Assembly: GCF_002632755.1 (NCBI RefSeq)
Contig: NZ_NJAK01000001.1
Span: forward strand, 2,976,001 to 3,040,000
Direction: 5' to 3'
Length of the DNA stretch: 64,000 nucleotides
Source of the DNA: Xenorhabdus ishibashii
GTDB taxonomy: Bacteria; Pseudomonadota; Gammaproteobacteria; Enterobacterales; Enterobacteriaceae
In this document: positions 1 through 8,470 of the stretch, piece after piece
How the letters are laid out: every line of letters starts with the position of its first letter
How positions within the stretch are numbered: the first letter of the stretch is position 1
Notes under the pieces: model-generated
Seen by the model: only the letters and a program-made list of their open reading frames with translations
Databases searched by the model: none
What the model was told of the DNA's origin: nothing
Position numbers and translations under genes: made by a program

Positions 1-1
1 A

Positions 2-256
2 GAACAGCCCCCTCAGGCTACGGCATATGTTGTTCAGCTTGGTGCATTAAAAAATTCGGATAAAGTTGGTGAGATAGTGGCCAGACTGCGTCTTTCTGGG
101 CATCAGGTATATACAGTTCCTTCTTTTCCTGTACAGGGACAATTAACCCGAATTTATGTAGGGCCGAATGCATCAAGGCAGACACTGGAATCTGTTTTGC
201 CTGAATTGAAGGAACTTACGGGATTACAAGGGCAGATCAAAAACTATAAGCCATAA
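2..256 (+). CDS. dedD: DedD, C-terminal SPOR domain (5' end outside window)
   Basis: Open frame entering from the left edge and ending in TAA; 84 residues are visible. The visible part is a SPOR domain: it opens with a YVVQLGALKN-type first strand and contains the RIYVGP strand typical of the fold. SPOR domains bind denuded septal peptidoglycan, and DedD is an inner-membrane cell-division protein whose N-terminal membrane anchor would lie upstream of the window. It sits directly before cvpA-purF, as in E. coli, which supports the assignment over other SPOR proteins. The start codon cannot be seen. Confidence 0.85.
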   Translation, partial: EQPPQATAYVVQLGALKNSDKVGEIVARLRLSGHQVYTVPSFPVQGQLTRIYVGPNASRQTLESVLPELKELTGLQGQIKNYKP

Positions 257-327
257 ATAATTCGATTGACTTTTATGGGAAGTGGAGATCTGTAAGGGTT
301 AATTTTCAGTAGAGTGATAAATCTGCT

Positions 328-343
328 ACGCAAACGTTTTCGT
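328..343 (+). promoter_or_regulatory. PurR operator upstream of cvpA-purF
   Basis: The 16 bases ACGCAAACGTTTTCGT match the known PurR box consensus (ACGCAAACGTTTTCNT) at every defined position. The site lies 55 bases upstream of the cvpA ATG and just upstream of a good -10 hexamer, TAGAAT, at 351-356. PurR with hypoxanthine or guanine represses cvpA-purF in E. coli from an equivalent position; repression here is inferred from the site and the gene order. Confidence 0.85.
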
Positions 344-398
344 TTTCTGTTAGAATGCGCCCGACCTGAATGTCGGGAGCCTGTTTTTGGATTAAAAT

Positions 399-887
399 AT
401 GGTCTGGATTGATTATACGATTATTGCCATCATTGGTTTCTCGGCACTGGTTAGCTTGATTCGTGGTTTTGTTCGCGAAGCGCTCTCCCTGATAACATGG
501 GGCTGTGCTTTCTTTGTTGCAAGCCACTTCTATACTTATCTGGCGGCCTATTTTACCCGTCTTGAGGATGAACTGGTGCGTAATGGGGTAGCGATTGCTA
601 TCCTGTTTATTGCAACATTGATTGTTGGCGCGGTAGTAAACTATGTCATTGGTTCACTTGTTCAGCGAACGGGCCTGTCAGGTACTGATCGGGTTTTGGG
701 GATCTGTTTTGGCGCTTTGCGTGGTGTCTTGGTAGTCTCTGCTATTTTGTTTCTTGCGGACTCTTTCACGCCACTGCCCAAAAGTCAGGATTGGCAACAA
801 TCACAACTGATCCCTCAGTTTAGTCAAATTATCAGGTGGTTTTTTGACTACCTACAAAGTGCGTCGAGTTTCCTGCCGGAGAGATAA
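399..887 (+). CDS. cvpA: CvpA, inner-membrane protein
   Basis: 162 residues, the usual CvpA length. It starts [12 protein letters not shown] and shows about four hydrophobic membrane segments (near residues 5-22, 28-48, 62-85 and 100-120), followed by a polar C-terminus. CvpA was named for its need in colicin V production; its molecular role is unclear, with reported links to envelope and bile resistance. It is the first gene of the PurR-controlled cvpA-purF operon, with the operator 55 bases upstream and purF 32 bases downstream. The ATG follows a weak ribosome site, but the start agrees with E. coli CvpA as recalled. Confidence 0.93.
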   Translation: MVWIDYTIIAIIGFSALVSLIRGFVREALSLITWGCAFFVASHFYTYLAAYFTRLEDELVRNGVAIAILFIATLIVGAVVNYVIGSLVQRTGLSGTDRVLGICFGALRGVLVVSAILFLADSFTPLPKSQDWQQSQLIPQFSQIIRWFFDYLQSASSFLPER

Positions 888-919
888 CGCTCTCCGCTTG
901 GCTGATGAGGAAAGGCTAC

Positions 920-2437
920 ATGTGCGGTATTGTCGGTATCGTCGGTTTTACACCGGTTAACCAGTCGATTTATGATGCATTGACGGTGCTTCAGCACCGT
1001 GGACAAGATGCAGCAGGTATTGCAACGATTGATGGTAACAATGGGTTTCGTTTACGTAAGGCTAATGGTTTGGTCAAGGATGTGTTTGAGACACGGCACA
1101 TGTTACGTTTACAGGGAACCATCGGAATTGGGCATGTCCGTTATCCTACAGCGGGTAGTTCCAGTGCATCTGAAGCGCAGCCCTTTTATGTGAATTCTCC
1201 TTTTGGTATCACGTTGGCACATAACGGCAATCTGACAAACGCACATGAATTGAAAAAAATGCTGTTTGAAAATGCCCGCCGTCATGTCAACACCACCTCA
1301 GATTCCGAAATTCTATTGAATATTTTTGCCAATGAATTAGCCCAATTTCCCCATTTCCCATTAGAGCCTGATGATGTTTTCTCAGCAGTCTCAAAAATGC
1401 ACAAAAAAATTCGTGGAGCTTACGCTTGTGTTGCCATGATTATTGGGCATGGAATAGTGGCTTTTCGTGATCCACATGGCATTCGCCCTCTGGTGTTGGG
1501 AAAGAAAACACTGAAAGATGGTCGCAATGAATACATGGTGGCATCGGAAAGTGTAGCGCTGGATACATTGGGTTTTGAATTCTTGCGTGATGTGGCTTCT
1601 GGGGAAGCGATTTATATCACTGAGAATGGGCAACTGTTTACGCGCCAGTGCGCAGAAAACCCGTCATTAACCCCTTGTTTGTTCGAATTTGTCTATTTCG
1701 CTCGCCCTGATTCCTTTATTGACAAGATTTCAGTATATAACGCCCGATTACGGATGGGACGGAAATTGGGGGAAAAAATTGCCCGTGAGTGGGAAGACTT
1801 ACATATTGATGTCGTTATTCCCGTACCGGAAACCTCTTGTGATATCGCCCTGGAAATTGCTCATATTCTGGATAAGCCCTATCGTCAGGGATTTGTCAAA
1901 AACCGTTATGTAGGACGTACCTTTATCATGCCTGGTCAGCAGGAGCGACGTAAATCAGTTCGTCGTAAACTGAATGCTAATCGTGCTGAATTCAGGGGTA
2001 AAAATGTCTTGTTGGTGGATGATTCCATTGTGCGTGGAACCACGTCTGAACAGATTGTTGAACTGGCGCGTGAAGCGGGAGCCAAAAAAGTCTACTTTGC
2101 TTCGGCGGCACCAGAAGTCCGCTTCCCGAATGTTTATGGTATTGATATGCCGAATGCCAATGAACTGATTGCCCACGGTCGGGAAGTGGATGAAATTCGT
2201 CAGATCATTGGTGCTGATGCGCTGATATACCAAAACCTTCATGATCTTGTCCAGGCTGTCAGGGAAGAAAACCCTGACATTGAAAAATTTGAATGCTCCG
2301 TATTCGATGGTATCTATGTCACGAAAGATATTGACCAGTGTTACCTCGACTATTTGGAAAACTTGCGTAGAGACGATGCGATGAAAGTGCGTGGACAGGG
2401 CGAAATAGAGGATCTGGAAATATATAATGAAGGATAA
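920..2437 (+). CDS. purF: Amidophosphoribosyltransferase
   Basis: Catalyses the first committed step of purine synthesis: PRPP plus glutamine gives 5-phosphoribosylamine. I place the start at 920, not at the upstream in-frame ATG at 905, because the mature enzyme begins with the nucleophilic Cys after Met removal (MCGIVGIVG). This gives 505 residues, the same as E. coli PurF. The N-terminal Ntn-hydrolase glutaminase domain covers about residues 2-235. The C-terminal phosphoribosyltransferase domain carries the PRPP-binding motif [14 protein letters not shown]. It is cotranscribed with cvpA and probably repressed by PurR. Confidence 0.97.
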   Translation: MCGIVGIVGFTPVNQSIYDALTVLQHRGQDAAGIATIDGNNGFRLRKANGLVKDVFETRHMLRLQGTIGIGHVRYPTAGSSSASEAQPFYVNSPFGITLAHNGNLTNAHELKKMLFENARRHVNTTSDSEILLNIFANELAQFPHFPLEPDDVFSAVSKMHKKIRGAYACVAMIIGHGIVAFRDPHGIRPLVLGKKTLKDGRNEYMVASESVALDTLGFEFLRDVASGEAIYITENGQLFTRQCAENPSLTPCLFEFVYFARPDSFIDKISVYNARLRMGRKLGEKIAREWEDLHIDVVIPVPETSCDIALEIAHILDKPYRQGFVKNRYVGRTFIMPGQQERRKSVRRKLNANRAEFRGKNVLLVDDSIVRGTTSEQIVELAREAGAKKVYFASAAPEVRFPNVYGIDMPNANELIAHGREVDEIRQIIGADALIYQNLHDLVQAVREENPDIEKFECSVFDGIYVTKDIDQCYLDYLENLRRDDAMKVRGQGEIEDLEIYNEG

Positions 2438-2482
2438 TATTGTTATTATCATGCAGTTATAGCCAGAATTCCAGAGGAAAAC

Positions 2483-3073
2483 ATGAAGAAATTGATTGTC
2501 GGGCTGACCGGAGCGAGTGGTGCAATTTATGGTGTCAGGTTGCTGCAAGTTTTGCAGCCATTAGAAGACATTGAAACGCATTTAGTGATCAGCCAATCAG
2601 CTCGGCAGACTTTGGCATTGGAGACGGACTATACGTTGAGAGATGTACAGGCTTTGGCTGATGTTGTACATGACAACCGTGATATTGCCGCATCCATTTC
2701 CTCTGGCTCTTTTAAGACATTGGGTATGGTAATTTTGCCTTGCTCCATAAAAACCTTATCAGGCATTGTGCATAGTTACACTGACGGCTTAATTACCCGT
2801 GCCGCAGATGTGGTTTTGAAAGAGGATCGTAAGTTAGTGCTGGGAGTAAGAGAAACCCCTTTGCACTTGGGGCACTTGAGGTTAATGGTACAGGCAGCAG
2901 AAATTGGGGCGGTGATCATGCCGCCTGTTCCCGCATTTTATCATCGCCCTGAACATATTCAGGATATTATTGACCAGACGGTTAACCGTGTGCTTGATCA
3001 ATTCGATATTGACTTGCCAGAAGATCTGTTTAGCCGTTGGCAGGGCGCTAAGCCCATTGAGAATGGCATTTAA
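2483..3073 (+). CDS. ubiX: Flavin prenyltransferase UbiX
   Basis: 196 residues. UbiX makes prenylated FMN from FMN and dimethylallyl phosphate, the cofactor of the UbiD decarboxylase in ubiquinone synthesis. The N-terminus IVGLTGASGAIYGVRLL is the conserved flavin-binding segment. Further family landmarks are the SGSFKTLGMVILPCS region and the RETPLHLGHL segment. It follows purF by 45 bases, as in E. coli, and probably reads through from the same operon. A ribosome site (AGAGGAAA) precedes the ATG. A perfect hairpin lies just after the stop. Confidence 0.96.
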   Translation: MKKLIVGLTGASGAIYGVRLLQVLQPLEDIETHLVISQSARQTLALETDYTLRDVQALADVVHDNRDIAASISSGSFKTLGMVILPCSIKTLSGIVHSYTDGLITRAADVVLKEDRKLVLGVRETPLHLGHLRLMVQAAEIGAVIMPPVPAFYHRPEHIQDIIDQTVNRVLDQFDIDLPEDLFSRWQGAKPIENGI

Positions 3074-3080
3074 GTTGAAT

Positions 3081-3117
3081 CAATATGCTGTTGTGAATGA
3101 ACTACAACAGCATATTG
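3081..3117. terminator. Hairpin between convergent ubiX and yfcH
   Basis: A perfect 14-bp inverted repeat, CAATATGCTGTTGT against ACAACAGCATATTG, with a 9-base loop. It lies between the stops of ubiX (+) and yfcH (-), so it could stop transcription from both sides. There is no long T-tract on either strand, so classical intrinsic termination is not certain. Confidence 0.55.
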
Positions 3118-3148
3118 TTTATGACCTTATTATTCAGGATATACCAGA

Positions 3149-4063
3149 TTAAAAAGCATTATCTTTCTCCTTAATTACATCTTGCAAGGCTTCTTCCAGT
3201 TGAAAATAACGGAAACCAAATCCAGCTTCTTCCAGCCTTTTAGGAATGGCTTGTTGACCACCTAAGACTAACTCTGCGGCTTCTCCCATCATTGCTTTTA
3301 ACAAAAATGCAGGTATGCGTATAAAAGCAGGGCGATGTAATATCGTTGCGAGTGTGGCACTAAACAGTTCATTATGAACCGGATAAGGAGATGTCATATT
3401 GAAGGGACCCTGTAGCTCAGGTGATACCAGCAGGTAATAGATACCATTGACCATGTCATCAATGTGTATCCACGGCATATACTGCTTGCCATTGCCGATT
3501 GCTCCCCCTAAACCCAACCGGAATAGTGGCAGCATTTTTTGCAACGCCCCTCCTTTGGGCGCTAATACAATGCCGGTACGTAACAAGCATACACGGGTTT
3601 TATCACTTTGAGCCTGTAGGGCAAGCTGCTCCCAACGTTCACAAAGCTGATGAGCAAATTCATTATGGGGAAGATCGTTTTCGGTAACGATTGATTGTCC
3701 CTGATCGCCATAATAGCCAACGGCTGAACCGGAAATAAATACTGATGGCGGGGATTCACTGGCCTTGATTAGCTTGCTTAATTGTTCAGTGAGTTGCCAG
3801 CGGCTTTGGCAAAGTCTCTCTTTTTGTTTCGGTGTCCATCGCTTATTAACAATCGGTTCGCCGGCAAGGTTAATAACAGCATCAAAGCCGTTGAGATTGT
3901 ACTGGTCATTGAGTGTTATCCAACATTCAACGCGATCAGAAAACAGCGAATACACCTTTTGTGGTGAACGACTCAAAACGGTGATGGAGTGGGAGAGCGA
4001 AAGTAGCTGGAAGATTAAATGATGACCAATCAACCCGGTTCCCCCCGTAATGAAGATACGCAT
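3149..4063 (-). CDS. yfcH: YfcH-type NAD(P)-dependent epimerase/SDR
   Basis: 304 residues from the ATG at 4063; an in-frame start 18 bases further upstream adds only MLQGVA before the conserved [13 protein letters not shown]. That glycine-rich motif is the Rossmann nucleotide site of an extended (atypical) SDR. The VINLAGEPI and KERLCQSRW segments and the [11 protein letters not shown] segment match E. coli YfcH throughout. The substrate is not known for the family. Relatives include the plastid division protein GC1/SulA homologue, but no cell-division role is shown for YfcH. It is convergent with ubiX; yfcG lies 158 bases upstream on the same strand. Confidence 0.92.
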   Translation of the reverse strand: MRIFITGGTGLIGHHLIFQLLSLSHSITVLSRSPQKVYSLFSDRVECWITLNDQYNLNGFDAVINLAGEPIVNKRWTPKQKERLCQSRWQLTEQLSKLIKASESPPSVFISGSAVGYYGDQGQSIVTENDLPHNEFAHQLCERWEQLALQAQSDKTRVCLLRTGIVLAPKGGALQKMLPLFRLGLGGAIGNGKQYMPWIHIDDMVNGIYYLLVSPELQGPFNMTSPYPVHNELFSATLATILHRPAFIRIPAFLLKAMMGEAAELVLGGQQAIPKRLEEAGFGFRYFQLEEALQDVIKEKDNAF

Positions 4064-4221
4064 AGCCACCCCCTGTAACAAAAGATAATCGTGTATTGAT
4101 TATAACAAGACTATAACAAGGGATAGCTAAGCGATAGCGAAATATGCTGCTGTCTGTTAACAATATCAAGTTTTGTGGTGAAAAATTTCACTATTAACTG
4201 AATTCATTACAGGTATTTGAG

Positions 4222-4842
4222 TTAAGCCTCTTTATAGGCAGCTTGTGTTGCAGGACGTTGACTGATCTTATCCAGCCATTTTGCAACCGCCGGATAATCC
4301 TGCAAATCGATTTTTTGGTGTTCATAACATTTTGCCCACGGATAAGTGGCAATATCCGCGATACTGTATTCGCTTCCACCGAGATAAGCCGTTTTTTCCA
4401 GTTGAGTATTTAGCACCTTATATAAACGTTTTGATTCTTCCACATAGCGATTAATGGCATAGGGTACAACTTCTGGCGCATAGTGATTGAAATGGTGATT
4501 TTGACCGAGCATTGGGCCAAAGCCAGCCACCTGCCAAAACAGCCACTGCAATTGTTCGGTACGTTCACGCAACTCTTTACTTAATAGCTGGCCTGTTTTG
4601 TTTGCCAGATAAAGTAAAATGGCGCCGGATTCGAAGATGGAAATGGGTTCCCCTTCACCGCTGGGTTGATGATCAACAATAGCCGGAATCTTGTTATTGG
4701 GGGCAATAGCAAGAAATTCAGGTTTAAACTGTTCGCCAGTGCTGATATTAATAGGATGGAGGGTGTAAGGAATACCGACTTCTTCGAGAAAAAGAGTGAT
4801 TTTATAGCCATTTGGGGTTGGAGCATAGTATAGATCTATCAT
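4222..4842 (-). CDS. yfcG: YfcG-type glutathione S-transferase / disulfide-bond oxidoreductase
   Basis: 206 residues from the ATG at 4842, chosen because a strong GGAGG ribosome site lies 5 bases before it and [12 protein letters not shown] matches the E. coli YfcG start; an in-frame ATG six codons upstream is less likely. The N-terminal thioredoxin-fold domain (about 1-85) holds the TPNG site, with the Thr and Asn that contact glutathione, then NKIPAIVDH and [10 protein letters not shown]. The C-terminal helical domain has the conserved WLFWQV and [11 protein letters not shown] stretch. E. coli YfcG (Nu-class) reduces disulfides using bound glutathione; the same activity is inferred here. 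Confidence 0.93.
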   Translation of the reverse strand: MIDLYYAPTPNGYKITLFLEEVGIPYTLHPINISTGEQFKPEFLAIAPNNKIPAIVDHQPSGEGEPISIFESGAILLYLANKTGQLLSKELRERTEQLQWLFWQVAGFGPMLGQNHHFNHYAPEVVPYAINRYVEESKRLYKVLNTQLEKTAYLGGSEYSIADIATYPWAKCYEHQKIDLQDYPAVAKWLDKISQRPATQAAYKEA

Positions 4843-4965
4843 ATAACCTCCAGTAATCATAACTTTCTGAAAAATGTGTCGATGTTACCTTACCATCGAT
4901 TATCTGTAACATGTTATAAATTTACGGCGAAAAATGACATCCAACTCATCGATAAAAGGTTTTTT

Positions 4966-5487
4966 ATGATGGTGCAAGAAAAATCAGCAAATATTGAATG
5001 GATTGACATCGTCAATGAAGACAATGAAGTGATTGCGCAATCGACTCGTCAGCAGATGAGAGCGCAGAACTTGAGGCATCGTGCGACTTATATTGTCGTG
5101 CATGACGGTATGGGCAAAATTTTGGTTCAGCATCGTACAGAAACGAAAGACTTTTATCCGGGAAAATTGGATGCAACGGCAGGTGGAGTTGTTACGATGG
5201 GAGAAACTTTGCTTGAGGCTGCGCGTAGGGAAGCAGAAGAGGAATTGGGGATTGCAGGGGTTCCTTTTGCCGAGCATGGCATGTTTTATTATGAAGAGAA
5301 GACTTGTCGCATATGGGGGGGATTGTTCAGTTGTGTTAGTCATGGGCCATTTGCATTGCAGGAAGAAGAAGTTGCCGCAGTTTACTGGTTAACGCCAGAA
5401 GAAATTACAGCCCGTTGTGATGAGTTCACGCAGGATTCCCTCAAAGCACTCGCCTTATGGTTGGCGCGTAACAATCAAGTGGAATAG
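4966..5487 (+). CDS. yfcD: YfcD-type Nudix hydrolase
   Basis: 173 residues from the ATG at 4966 (a second ATG follows at once at 4969). The open frame continues 30 codons upstream, but that part does not match YfcD and an AAAGG ribosome site lies just before 4966. The protein aligns with E. coli YfcD almost throughout: [31 protein letters not shown]. The Nudix box is [23 protein letters not shown], written here as GGVV..GE, then REAEEELG. The family resembles isopentenyl-diphosphate isomerase in fold, but its substrate is unknown. It is transcribed divergently from yfcG. Confidence 0.93.
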   Translation: MMVQEKSANIEWIDIVNEDNEVIAQSTRQQMRAQNLRHRATYIVVHDGMGKILVQHRTETKDFYPGKLDATAGGVVTMGETLLEAARREAEEELGIAGVPFAEHGMFYYEEKTCRIWGGLFSCVSHGPFALQEEEVAAVYWLTPEEITARCDEFTQDSLKALALWLARNNQVE

Positions 5488-5492
5488 TTTAT

Positions 5493-5526
5493 CAGGGGGA
5501 TGTTTATTTACAAAACATACCCCCTG
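5493..5526 (+). terminator. Probable terminator of yfcD
   Basis: Inverted repeat CAGGGGG / CCCCCTG with an inner ATGTTT / AAACAT pair, starting 6 bases after the yfcD stop. Only a short, broken T-stretch (TTCT) follows, so strength is uncertain. Confidence 0.6.
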
Positions 5527-5590
5527 TTCTATTGCATGCTTTGTTATTTTATGAAAATTAATAAATATCTAATTTGGCATTTCACTTTTA

Positions 5591-6208
5591 TTAATTAAAT
5601 TCTTGCAGGAAGAATTTAAAATGATAACCATCTACTTTTTCAAACCGTATATGGGGTGGTTTGGTTGTATCATAAGTAACAATATCAAGGCCGTGCTCAT
5701 CATGTTGAAAATAGACGGCTCCTTGAGTAACTGGAATATTCTTCTGATCAAAAACGACAACAAATGTCACATACTGTAGACCATCTTTAGGAATTAAGCC
5801 GACTATTTCATAGTCTCCATTTGAATAGCAATCTACGGGGTTGGGAATTTTATAGGTTTGGATATGAGCTCTGAATATTTGATCAACACCTGATTCGTTA
5901 ATCAATTTTACTGCAAGTAAATCACGGTTTGCGGGTGATACAATAAACTTTGATAATCCTTGAATATCGCTGATGTCTGGTTGGCTTGTATCCCACTCAC
6001 GGTAAATTTGTCCTGCTTGACTATCATTACCATGTCGCCAGGCGAACACGATCGAATTTGTTCCAATTTCAACGGAACGAAACTTATCATTTAATGATGT
6101 ACCAATTAAATTAACTTCCTGACCATTTTCTGAATATGCATAAGTATCCCCGCTATAATTTTTTTCAGTATAAAATATAGCACCATGAATTAATTTATTT
6201 TTAGACAT
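5591..6208 (-). CDS. Beta/gamma-crystallin-like protein, function unknown
   Basis: 205 residues, no signal peptide. Residues about 9-95 look like a pair of Greek-key motifs: AIFYTEKNYSGDTYAY, with the aromatic-x6-Gly pattern, then a hydrophobic strand and a Ser (FRSVEI), followed by a second copy starting IVFAWRH and ending SKFIVSP. The remaining 110 residues have no motif I recognise and look beta-rich (YVTFVVVFD, QGAVYFQHD). Crystallin-type domains in bacteria often bind Ca2+ and occur in stress or secreted proteins. The gene is AT-rich, isolated between yfcD and a decayed Rhs gene, and the syntenic position is an insertion relative to E. coli. I cannot name a function. It is not clearly a PixA/AidA inclusion protein. 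Confidence 0.6.
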   Translation of the reverse strand: MSKNKLIHGAIFYTEKNYSGDTYAYSENGQEVNLIGTSLNDKFRSVEIGTNSIVFAWRHGNDSQAGQIYREWDTSQPDISDIQGLSKFIVSPANRDLLAVKLINESGVDQIFRAHIQTYKIPNPVDCYSNGDYEIVGLIPKDGLQYVTFVVVFDQKNIPVTQGAVYFQHDEHGLDIVTYDTTKPPHIRFEKVDGYHFKFFLQEFN

Positions 6209-6413
6209 AATAGCTTTTTCCTTATGTTTGATAACTGAGGTGAATAACTAGAATAAAGGGGTGGGTTTATATGTCAAGGTGAAGGGAACTCTTATATTGA
6301 ACCTGGTATTTAAAAATTATTCATTTGATCTTATATTCTTTTCTATTAATAAATAATACCCTTCAAATTTGTAATATTTATTTTTATTCTGTTCTTATCG
6401 TTTTGCCCTTTTA

Positions 6414-6660
6414 TCACCCTTTAATATTCGATTTTATTGTACGGATGATTATGAGGTTTATGACCCTCTTCCAGAAGAGTGTCATCTGACGGGAAAGACG
6501 TTCACTCAACGCATTTACTCCAAGATCCCCTTTATTGCCTACCCCGCCTGCCAGAATATATGGATCTACCCACTTCGACGGATTATGCACATACCCGTAC
6601 GGATTTGTTCCCCCCACCGCTCTGGGCTAAGTTAAGATGTCCGCCTGTCAGCAAAGTTGA
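6414..6660 (-). pseudogene. Remnant of an Rhs-family protein (core end plus start of tip)
   Basis: On the minus strand the translation contains GGTNPYGYVHNPSKWVDP followed by YILAGG, a clear match to the end of the Rhs core (NPYxYxxNPxxWxDPLGLA), where the variable toxin tip normally begins. The rest of the large Rhs core is missing. Upstream, the LTGGHLNLAQS segment is in another frame, so there is a frameshift near 6620. The tip is about 40 residues and also seems frameshifted (HKPHNHPYNKIEY is in the alternative frame). I call it a decayed Rhs toxin gene, not a functional protein. Confidence 0.7.
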
Positions 6661-6777
6661 AATGGCTGTCATTATTTCAGAAATTGTTTATTCCTTTATC
6701 ATGATTATTTTTTCTTTACATTCATAAGTGTTTGTTTAAGCTGTATATATCTCGTTAACTGACTATGGTCGTAAGGT

Positions 6778-7227
6778 ATGCGTGTTCGGTGTTCAGCTCG
6801 GTTACTTATCATCAATTCCTTCAGGCAAGTCTTATTGTTTCGTTTTGTTCATACAAGTGATGCTTTGGCAGGTAAGTCACACTGGGCTACGCCCGGCGGT
6901 GGTGTTGAGCACGGTGAATCTTTTGAACAAGCGGCCATCAGAGAACTGAAAGAAGAAACAGGTATTATTAGGGATAATGTTGGGAAATATGTTGCACAAA
7001 GAACTTTTGAAATGATGCTTCCCAGTGGCGAAACTGTTCTGGCAAAAGAGCGTTTTTTTGTAGTCTTTTCCAATGAAGAAGAAATCCACACTCATGGATG
7101 GACTGATAACGAAAAGTCCGTTATCAGTCGCCACTATTGGTGGGGGCTTGATGAGCTTCTTAAGACTCAGGATATAATATATCCTAATGATATTATTAGA
7201 TTAATATCTATGTCTTTTGAGGATTAG
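6778..7227 (+). CDS. Nudix hydrolase of unknown substrate
   Basis: 149 residues. A complete Nudix box is present: [21 protein letters not shown], with the GX5EX7REXXEEXG pattern intact, preceded by the usual WATPGGG. It therefore probably hydrolyses a nucleoside-diphosphate-linked or similar compound with Mg2+. It resembles small standalone Nudix proteins of the MutT/NUDIX type more than YfcD and is probably not its paralogue by recent duplication. The ribosome site is poor: TAAGG is only 1 base from the ATG. It lies between an Rhs remnant and an IS1 remnant, so it is likely acquired DNA. The substrate cannot be read from sequence. Confidence 0.75.
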   Translation: MRVRCSARLLIINSFRQVLLFRFVHTSDALAGKSHWATPGGGVEHGESFEQAAIRELKEETGIIRDNVGKYVAQRTFEMMLPSGETVLAKERFFVVFSNEEEIHTHGWTDNEKSVISRHYWWGLDELLKTQDIIYPNDIIRLISMSFED

Positions 7228-7322
7228 CTCCAAATATTTCACCTGAACGAGCCTGTGAGGCGGTCATGCTCCCAATGATTAGATATTGGGATAAACTTCC
7301 TGCTTTTTATTCTGGGTGAGAT

Positions 7323-7427
7323 ATGGCTAAAGTTGATGTGGTTTGTCGTTATTGTCATAAAACAGACGAGGTTAAAGGGCACGGAAAAGGACGTACTGGG
7401 CATCCCCGCTATCACTGCTATGTGTAG
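7323..7427 (+). mobile_element. IS1-family insA remnant
   Basis: A 34-codon frame, MAKVDVVCRYCHKTDEVKGHG then KGRTGHPRYHCYV, ending in TAG. It matches the N-terminal zinc-finger part of IS1-family InsA (CxxC, then GxxRYxC). The rest of insA and all of insB are absent. The following ~120 bases carry only short open stretches in changing frames. This is a dead stub, not a working insertion sequence. Confidence 0.7.
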
Positions 7428-8470
7428 TGCCCGTGATCGTGATTTTGCTCACCCCATCCGGTAATCGTGATAAAAAATCTACCGAAAATAATAAGGAATG
7501 GGTAATTAAAAACCAAATAAAATCAAGTGGAAGAAAAAGAGAGTTGTACAATCAAAGAGTAAAAAGTTAAAAACATTGGCGTTGTAAAATAAATTTTTGG
7601 GAAATTCACTATGAGTGCATTATGCTGAATTATTTTATGACAAAATCGAGGGTGTTTTTATAACGTAATGAGTTATAAATGAAAAAGTAGCTATGATTTT
7701 TAGAAAAACCATGATCATTTCTATTTTGTGAAATTATTCACAAAAAAGAGCCATGCATTCAATTTGTTGATGGTTGTCGATAACTGCTATTTTTTCGGAG
7801 AAATTAAATAAATATAATTGTGATAAAAATTACTGGTAATATAAATGATAACTATGCGTAACTAAATGAGTGAATGATTTGAACGATTTTGAGGAACACT
7901 GTTTCTTCAGAAATCACCTCCCTTTTAAGGGGGAGGGGGATTGCATAAGTATAGTACAAAGGGGATTAGGTTGGGTTCACCCTCAGGCACTAAAAATGGA
8001 TGGATTAATATTAACAATTTGATTTTAAACAAAATTATTTTTATTGGGGTAAAAATTACTAATTGCAAATACAGTTTTTAACTTGTTGGCATAACTTATA
8101 ATCATTATTTTTGAATAATTATTGAACAACAATGCTCCCTTTCCACTATTCTCAATTCCATACCTCTTTTTATTTATTTTTTTATGCATAAATGATGCAT
8201 AAACTGAAAATAAATGCATTTTTATAAATTGTGAAAAACATCATAAAGTAAATCAAATGTGATTTTGTTGTGTTGACTTTGTTAAATCTCAAAGGGATTA
8301 TGAAGTCAATTCATGATCAAAAAAGATCAAAAATAACCTCTCAATAGTTCATTGGGAATTTATCGAAACAATGAATTGGTAACTTAAATAAGACCAATTA
8401 TTAAATATTAAATTTAATAATATATAAAATAACCCTTATTTTTATGCCTTAATCAATTGAGGAAAAACAA
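7428..8470. other. Non-coding AT-rich stretch before the ast operon
   Basis: About 1 kb with no credible gene. Just after the IS1 stub there is a short lysine-rich open stretch (about 7430-7570) without a convincing start. A G/C-rich island with a near-palindrome, CCTCCC-TTTTAAGG-GGGAGG, lies at 7917-7936 in otherwise AT-rich DNA. At 8301-8313 TGAAGTCAATTCA resembles an ARG-box, but its half-sites are one base too close. The last 250 bases should hold the ast promoter; I could not pick a sigma-54 or sigma-70 promoter with confidence. Confidence 0.5.

Noticed and set aside
905..919. Upstream ATG as the purF start
   Set aside because: Cys must be residue 2 for the Ntn-hydrolase active site, so the start is at 920.
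1955..2548. 197-codon open frame on the minus strand across purF
   Set aside because: It lies opposite conserved purF codons and has no family features or ribosome site.
5591..6208. PixA/AidA inclusion-body protein
   Set aside because: The N-terminal half fits crystallin Greek keys better and the PixA-type start is not seen.
6479..6727. 82-codon plus-strand frame
   Set aside because: It is opposite the Rhs core-end motif, which is the meaningful reading.
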